A DNA stretch of 10,315 nt from a bacterium (GTDB lineage: Bacteria; Hydrothermota; UBA3072; B12-G15), in NCBI GenBank assembly GCA_003646055.1, contig QNDZ01000047.1, positions 1-10,315 of the forward strand, in the 5' to 3' direction. The translations under genes and the position numbers were made by a program. Below the pieces are notes generated by a model that was not told where the DNA came from, made no database searches, and saw only the letters and a program-made list of their open reading frames with translations. Numbering within the stretch: position 1 is the stretch's first letter; the number at the start of each line of letters is the position of its first letter. Of this stretch, positions 6,102-10,315 are shown one piece after another.

Positions 6102-7213
6102 TACTGTTTATACTTTTCTCCACCATAACAGTTAAGGCATTTGACACACCAAATGATGGTGGTGGGAGCATAACAATAAAGGCGTACAACGTTCCCGAGA
6201 CCGTTAAAAAGGCACTTGTTTACAGAAAAACTGAAGGGGATACAACATACACACTTGCAGGTGTAATGTCAATCCTCTCCTACAGGTATGTTGATGCTGA
6301 TTCAACCATAAAGAATGGGAAGCCCTATTATTACAGGGTTGATTTTTATTTCCCCGACACAGTGATTTCAGTTGTATCCGATTCTCCCGGGATTGCATAT
6401 GCCCAGTGGTATGATAAATCAAAGACAAGTTCCCTGATATTCCTCATTGTGTTTTCAACCCTTGTGCTTGTATTCATACAACTTGCAAAGAAAGATCCAG
6501 AAGGTTTATACATAAGGAAGATTCCAGCACTGGATGCAATAGATGAGGCTGTGGGAAGGTCAACAGAACTTGGGAAACCAACATTCTTTGTCCATGGCCT
6601 TTTGGGTATCACAGATGCAGGAACACTTGCAGCACTCACAATACTGAGGAGGGTTGCAAAAAAGGTTGCTGAGTATGATACCCCTATACTTGTTACAAAC
6701 TTTGACCCGATTGTGATGACCGCATCACAGGAGACAGTGAAGCAGGCTTATACAGAGGCTGGAAGGCCTGATGCCTACAATGAAAAGAATATCATATACC
6801 TTACCTACGAGCAGTTTGGATACACTGCTGGTGTGGATGGTCTCATGGTGAGGGAAAAACCAGGTGCCATCTTCCTCCAGGGCTACTTCTTTGCAGAGTC
6901 CCTTATACTTGCAGAAACAGGCCATTCTGTTGGTGCAATCCAGATTGCAGGGACAACAGCAAAGGAACAACTTCCATTCTTTGTTGCAGCATGCGATTAT
7001 GTTCTGATAGGTGAGGAGATGCTTGCTGCATCATCCTATATAGGAAGGGAACCTGTGATGCTTGGTAGTGTGAAGGGTGCTGACTGGGGCAAGGCCTTCC
7101 TCATGGGTATAATTGGAATAGGGGTTGTGCTTGGAACGGTGGGTGCTATTCTCCAGAGTGCTGGAAATGGCGCACTGATGAATGTCTTTGAAAAGATACT
7201 GGCTTTCTTCTAA
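6098..7213 (+). CDS. Module protein A2: fibronectin type III domain plus membrane-anchored DUF6754-like domain
   Basis: This 371-aa paralogue of A1 has the same architecture: a hydrophobic N-terminus (1-14), a fibronectin-III-like domain (about 16-100, opening TPNDGGGSITIK), a membrane segment (about 110-130), a core domain (about 137-330) and a hydrophobic C-terminal segment (about 333-355). The core is well conserved, for example AVGRSTELGKP, AEYDTPI, AYTEAGRPDA, AGVDG, AESLILAETG, GAIQIAGT, QLPFF, ACDY (C299) and DWGKA. The FN3 part keeps little beyond PNDGGG. The start fits the D1 overlap (ATGA) and gives a hydrophobic N-terminus like that of A1. The ribosome site is weak (GGGAA about 9 nt upstream), so translation probably depends on coupling. 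The gene ends 12 nt before B2. Function unknown. Confidence 0.85.
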   Translation: MILFILFSTITVKAFDTPNDGGGSITIKAYNVPETVKKALVYRKTEGDTTYTLAGVMSILSYRYVDADSTIKNGKPYYYRVDFYFPDTVISVVSDSPGIAYAQWYDKSKTSSLIFLIVFSTLVLVFIQLAKKDPEGLYIRKIPALDAIDEAVGRSTELGKPTFFVHGLLGITDAGTLAALTILRRVAKKVAEYDTPILVTNFDPIVMTASQETVKQAYTEAGRPDAYNEKNIIYLTYEQFGYTAGVDGLMVREKPGAIFLQGYFFAESLILAETGHSVGAIQIAGTTAKEQLPFFVAACDYVLIGEEMLAASSYIGREPVMLGSVKGADWGKAFLMGIIGIGVVLGTVGAILQSAGNGALMNVFEKILAFF

Positions 7214-7225
7214 AAAGGGAGAGAT

Positions 7226-7861
7226 ATGTTAAAGAAGCAGATTCCTCTTGCGATAACGTTCATAACAGGTGTGATAATAGTTATAACATTCTTTATACCA
7301 CATCCTCCTTTCGGAAGGCTTCAGCAGGATGCACTCACATGGTACTCTGTGATATTTGGTTTCACCATGCTCCTTGGTGTTGACTCACTTGTAAGATTCC
7401 ATTACAGGAAGTTGAGGAGAAGAGAAAAGGGATGGTGGTTCAGTATTATCTTTTATGGTGGTTTCCTTTTAAGTTTCATAACGGGTGTTGTTTCAGAGGT
7501 CAGATTTGGTGATGCCTTTAATATAAATTCAAGTTTCATGTACTTTTACAACACAATACTCATTCCACTCCAGTCAACAATGTTTGCCCTTCTTGCCTTC
7601 TTTATTGCATCAGCCTCATACAGAGCATTCAGGGCAAGGAATATAGATGCCACATTCCTGCTTGTAACAGCAGTGATTGTTATGCTTGGAAGGGTGCCTG
7701 TTGGCTATATGTTATGGCATAAACTACCCAATCTCACATCCTGGATTTTGAATGTCCTCCAGCTTGGTCCAATGAGGGGTATAATGATAGGTATTGCACT
7801 CGGGACAGTGGCAATGTCATTGAGGCTTATACTTGGTATAGAAAGGACGTATCTGTCATGA
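7226..7861 (+). CDS. Module protein B2: multi-pass membrane protein, function unknown
   Basis: This 211-aa paralogue of B1 also has about six hydrophobic segments and a basic loop, KLRRREKGWW, between the second and third. Conserved with B1 are IPHP, PLQSTMFALLAFFIASA, RAFRAR, ATFLLVTA, IVMLGRVP.G, RGIMIG and ILGIERTYL. The loop before PLQ, around residues 88-108, differs in sequence and length. ATG 7226 is preceded by AGGGAGAG within the 12-nt gap after A2. The gene ends in ATGA overlapping C2. No enzyme or transporter motif is visible. The conserved Arg-rich second half is probably where the protein contacts its partners, but that is inference. Confidence 0.8.
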   Translation: MLKKQIPLAITFITGVIIVITFFIPHPPFGRLQQDALTWYSVIFGFTMLLGVDSLVRFHYRKLRRREKGWWFSIIFYGGFLLSFITGVVSEVRFGDAFNINSSFMYFYNTILIPLQSTMFALLAFFIASASYRAFRARNIDATFLLVTAVIVMLGRVPVGYMLWHKLPNLTSWILNVLQLGPMRGIMIGIALGTVAMSLRLILGIERTYLS

Positions 7862-8700
7862 ATGGAGAGAATATAAGTTTCTGGGAAAAATTGGGAAAAA
7901 TAGACAGAAGATGGATATTCCTTATCATAGGCCTGGTGGTATTCATCCCAATAGCCTTTGGCTTGAGAATGACTGTGCATGTTTCCCCTGCTGTGAAGAG
8001 TGCATACGATACAATCAACAGACTCCCTGAAGGTTCAGTTGTTATGATTTCCATTGACTATGATGCCGCCTCAATGCCAGAACTCCAGCCCATGCTCAAG
8101 GCAATCCTCAGGCACTGTTTTGATAAAAATTTGAAGGTTATCCTGATAAACTTCTGGCCACTTGGGCTTCCCATTGGTAATCAGGGGCTTGAAGAAGTGG
8201 CAAAGGAGTATGGAAAGGTGTATGGGGTTGATTATATGAACCTTGGATACAGACCAGGAGATATAGCAGTGATGCTCAGAATGGGAACAGAGATAAGGAG
8301 TGTTTTTTACGGTGATATAAAGGGAACACCCCTTGATTCACTCCCAATGATGAAGAATATCCATAATTATGATGATATTGCGGTTGTTGTGGGGCTTGAG
8401 GCGGGTTCAATGGGGGATTACTGGGTTCAGTATGTGAATGCAAGGTTCAAACAGGATTTGATACTTGGTGTGACTGCTGTTATGGCTGCTGGTGTTTATC
8501 CCTATCTCCAGGCAGGACAGATAAAGGGGTTGATTGGGGGTCTCAAGGGTGCTGCAGAGTATGAGAAACTTGTTAATCATCCAGCCTTTGGCCATATTGG
8601 TATGGCATCCCAGTCATGGGCACATGTGGCAATAATTCTTTTCATCATACTTGGTAATATAGGATACTTTATGGAGAGAAGGAGGAAGAGGGGACTATGA
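7858..8700 (+). CDS. Module protein C2: extracytoplasmic domain held by two terminal membrane segments, function unknown
   Basis: This 280-aa paralogue of C1 has an N-terminal anchor (about 19-35, after KIDRRW), a domain of about 215 residues and a C-terminal anchor (about 254-271) followed by ERRRKR. It keeps S65, D67 and D69, then MPEL (73-76), RHCF with C87, LGYRPG, VTAV, YPYLQAGQ, GGLKGAAEYE and ILGNIGYF. It lacks the Cys pair of C1 and has a shorter segment before the second anchor. The ATG overlaps the B2 stop in ATGA, with AAAGGA about 10 nt upstream. Its stop overlaps D2. The region 83-123 (ILRH, VILINFWP, LEEVAKEYG) and 204-235 (VTA, LIGG, AAEY) resembles the core of A2 at 182-222 and 285-314, suggesting a distant common fold. 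Function unknown. Confidence 0.8.
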   Translation: MNGENISFWEKLGKIDRRWIFLIIGLVVFIPIAFGLRMTVHVSPAVKSAYDTINRLPEGSVVMISIDYDAASMPELQPMLKAILRHCFDKNLKVILINFWPLGLPIGNQGLEEVAKEYGKVYGVDYMNLGYRPGDIAVMLRMGTEIRSVFYGDIKGTPLDSLPMMKNIHNYDDIAVVVGLEAGSMGDYWVQYVNARFKQDLILGVTAVMAAGVYPYLQAGQIKGLIGGLKGAAEYEKLVNHPAFGHIGMASQSWAHVAIILFIILGNIGYFMERRRKRGL

Positions 8701-9329
8701 TTGAGGCATTGGGTATATGGGTTGCAGCAGGTTTAACACTTGCAATTATGTCGTTCCTCTACGGTGACAATCCAATTTACAAGTTTGCTGAGCATCTCTA
8801 TGTTGGTTATTCAGCAGGATATTGGCTGATTTACACATGGCATTTCACCATAAAACTCATGGTGATACAGCCCATTGCAGAGAAGCAGCCAGGCGCTATA
8901 TTCCTTGTGATTCCACTTTTCTTTGGTGTCCTCATGCTCACAAGATGGTTCCCAAGGATTGCCTGGATAAGTAGATGGTCAATAGCCTTCACCGTAGGAA
9001 TTGGTGCTGGGCTCACACTCACAGGTGCAATCCATGGATACATCATTCCACAGGTAAAGGCAACCATTCTTCCATTGTGGACAGGAAATGGTTTCTCTTC
9101 ATTCAACAACCTTGTAATAGTTATAGGTGTTTTAACAACACTTATCTATTTCTTCTTCTCAAGACCCCACACGGGTGTTCTGGGAAAGACCTCAAAGGTG
9201 GGGATTCTCTTTATTATGATTGCCTTTGGTGCATCATTTGGTTACACGGTGATGGCCCGTATCTCACTCCTCATTGGAAGGCTTGACTTTCTCTGGTCTT
9301 CCATACTCAAACTTGTTCATTTCTTCTAA
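8697..9329 (+). CDS. Module protein D2: multi-pass membrane protein, function unknown
   Basis: This 210-aa paralogue of D1 has about six membrane segments. It keeps LTLAI.SFLYGDNP.YKFAEHL at the N-terminus and the C-terminal block from GVLGK to DFL. By my count that block matches D1 at 30 of 40 positions, including the 20-residue identical run. The middle is diverged. The ATG overlaps the C2 stop (ATGA) and follows an AAGGAGGAAGAGGGG ribosome site. Its TAA stop overlaps the lipM start (TAATG). A 7-bp inverted repeat with a 7-nt loop (8845-8865) lies at nearly the same place in the protein as the 9-bp hairpin of D1, but with unrelated sequence. Function unknown; the conserved charged and Arg residues in the end segments are the best candidates for a functional site. 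Confidence 0.8.
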   Translation: MIEALGIWVAAGLTLAIMSFLYGDNPIYKFAEHLYVGYSAGYWLIYTWHFTIKLMVIQPIAEKQPGAIFLVIPLFFGVLMLTRWFPRIAWISRWSIAFTVGIGAGLTLTGAIHGYIIPQVKATILPLWTGNGFSSFNNLVIVIGVLTTLIYFFFSRPHTGVLGKTSKVGILFIMIAFGASFGYTVMARISLLIGRLDFLWSSILKLVHFF

Positions 9330-10054
9330 TGAACTGGTTTTTCATTGATACTGGTTTCAGAGACCCTTATTTCAATATGGCCTTTGATGAAGCATTGATG
9401 GATTTTGTCAGGGAAAGGGGAGTGCCAGTTTTAAGATTCTTTAATTTTTCACCAGAATCAATCACCATAGGTTTTCACCAGAGGGTTGGTGAATGGTTGA
9501 TTAGCCTTAAAGAGAAGGGAATCCCCTTTGTGAGAAGACCAACTGGTGGAAGGGCGGTTATACATTCCGGAGACTTCACATACTCAATCACATTTACAAG
9601 GGATGACCCTTTGATTGGTGGAGAAACAGTCCTTGATTCATATAAGAAGATTGCAGAGGGGTTCAAAAGGGCATTTGATATGCTCGGTGTCCAGGTGGAT
9701 ATTGTGAGGGGTAGGGGTCAGGGTGATGACCAGCTCTGTTTCAGTGCACCGTCATGGTATGAATTCACCCATAAGGGCAGAAAACTTATAGGTTCAGCAC
9801 AGGTGAGAAGGGGGAATGTTGCGCTCCAGCAGGGAACACTGATGATAAAAAGGCCAGGAGAACCCTTCCCCGAAGTAAAGGGAATGGTCTCCCTTTCAGA
9901 GGCACTTGGCAGGGGTGTTACACTTGATGAGGTGAAAGAGGCTGTTAAAAAAGGTTTTTCTGAGGCATTCGGAATAAATTTTGTGCCCCTTCCTGATATT
10001 GACAACATACCCTATGAGAAGTACAGATCGGATGAGTGGAACTTTAAGAGATGA
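9329..10054 (+). CDS. lipM: Octanoyl-[acyl carrier protein]:protein N-octanoyltransferase LipM
   Basis: This 241-aa cytoplasmic enzyme of the BPL/LplA/LipB fold is expected to move octanoyl from acyl carrier protein to a lysine of a lipoyl-accepting protein such as GcvH, the first step of lipoate assembly. Seen: WFFIDTG...FNMAFDEAL at the N-terminus; RRPTGGRAVIH (69-79), the substrate-binding motif; CFSAPSWYE (137-145); and GRKLIGSAQ with K152. From memory, the B. subtilis LipM sequence reads CFDAPSWYE followed by GRKVAGSAQ at this place, and its catalytic Cys is the one before FDAPS. C137 therefore argues for LipM rather than a lipoate ligase (LplA), which lacks it. Length is slightly below B. 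subtilis LipM (about 278). There is no ribosome site before ATG 9329, so translation is probably coupled to D2 through TAATG. The stop overlaps rlmH (ATGA). Confidence 0.85.
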   Translation: MNWFFIDTGFRDPYFNMAFDEALMDFVRERGVPVLRFFNFSPESITIGFHQRVGEWLISLKEKGIPFVRRPTGGRAVIHSGDFTYSITFTRDDPLIGGETVLDSYKKIAEGFKRAFDMLGVQVDIVRGRGQGDDQLCFSAPSWYEFTHKGRKLIGSAQVRRGNVALQQGTLMIKRPGEPFPEVKGMVSLSEALGRGVTLDEVKEAVKKGFSEAFGINFVPLPDIDNIPYEKYRSDEWNFKR

Positions 10055-10315
10055 TTGAGATAATACCTGTTGGTAAGTTAAAAAATAAAGACCTGAGACC
10101 CTTGATTGACTACTACATAAAACTTTCATCAAGGTGGGTTAAGGTGAGGGAAAGGGAGATTGTTCCAGCACAACTTGAGAAGGTTCTCTTTGAAAAGGGT
10201 GTGAACATTCTCCTTGATGAAAAGGGAGAGGAGATGGATTCCATTGAATTCTCAAAGATGCTGGGAGAACTATTGCAGAGGTATGGACATATCAAATTCT
10301 TCATAGGTGAAGAGG
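10051..10315 (+). CDS. rlmH: RlmH, 23S rRNA (pseudouridine1915-N3)-methyltransferase, 5' part only
   Basis: The first 88 codons of a SPOUT-class methyltransferase that uses S-adenosylmethionine to methylate N3 of pseudouridine 1915 in helix 69 of 23S rRNA on the assembled ribosome. Full-length RlmH is about 155 aa, so slightly over half is present and the C-terminal knot with the SAM site is outside the window. Visible: MIEIIPVGKLKN at the start, YYIKLSSRWVKVREREI, LLDEKGEEMDSIEFSKML (family pattern LDxxGxxxxSxxFA) and IKFFIGEE, the position of the family FxIGGxxG strand, here with Glu in place of the second Gly. ATG 10051 overlaps the lipM stop in ATGA and matches the usual N-terminus. The link to the membrane module appears to be through the shared operon only. 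Confidence 0.85.
   Translation, partial: MIEIIPVGKLKNKDLRPLIDYYIKLSSRWVKVREREIVPAQLEKVLFEKGVNILLDEKGEEMDSIEFSKMLGELLQRYGHIKFFIGEE

Larger units (their letters stand above)
6098..9329 (+). other. Membrane module copy 2 (A2-B2-C2-D2)
   Basis: This is the second paralogous block, 3.23 kb against 3.25 kb for copy 1, with the same gene order, nearly equal gene lengths (371/364, 211/215, 280/284 and 210/212 aa) and the same junction types. It begins with ATGA overlapping the D1 stop and ends in TAATG overlapping the lipM start. Confidence 0.85.

Noticed and set aside
6060..6110. Promoter or terminator between module copies
   Set aside because: D1 and A2 overlap by 4 nt, and I see neither a TTGACA-like box nor a stem followed by a T-run.
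9329..10054. Calling the gene lplA
   Set aside because: The CFSAPSWYE motif with Cys137 is the LipM pattern, and the large C-terminal domain of many LplA proteins is absent.

Overview
The window is a compact stretch of bacterial chromosome with almost no intergenic DNA. It is moderately AT-rich. Arg codons are almost all AGA/AGG and Ile is very often ATA, a bias common in thermophiles. Nothing fixes the taxon. By codon bias and membrane-gene content I would guess a thermophilic bacterium from a poorly cultured phylum (WOR-3-like), with low confidence. No tRNA, rRNA, CRISPR, insertion sequence or phage gene is visible.

Layout: (1) On the minus strand, 2774 to the left edge, lies most of a UvrD/RecB-type helicase with a C-terminal PD-(D/E)XK nuclease; its 3' end is outside the window. 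(2) A 77-bp divergent region (2775-2851) holds two back-to-back TTGACA -35 elements. (3) From 2852 to the right edge runs one plus-strand, translationally coupled operon of ten genes. Its first eight genes are two consecutive copies of a four-gene membrane module, here called A-B-C-D. A is a fibronectin-III plus membrane-anchored domain protein resembling what I recall as DUF6754. B is a multi-pass membrane protein of about 6 segments. C is an extracytoplasmic domain between two membrane anchors. D is a second multi-pass protein of about 6 segments. (4) Next come lipM (octanoyltransferase, catalytic-type Cys present) and the first 88 codons of rlmH (23S rRNA pseudouridine methyltransferase).

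The genes overlap by 1-4 nt at almost every junction, except A1-B1 (15 nt gap) and A2-B2 (12 nt gap), so the operon is probably transcribed and translated as a unit. The two module copies keep gene order, gene length and junction style but are clearly diverged in protein sequence. This suggests an old duplication retained as two paralogous, possibly hetero-oligomeric, membrane complexes. No ATPase, protease or transporter signature is seen in any of the eight proteins, and their function is unknown.

The A-B-C-D module is the candidate undescribed system. A by-eye comparison also suggests that the core domain of A and the main domain of C are distant homologues of each other, so the module may itself contain an internal duplication.
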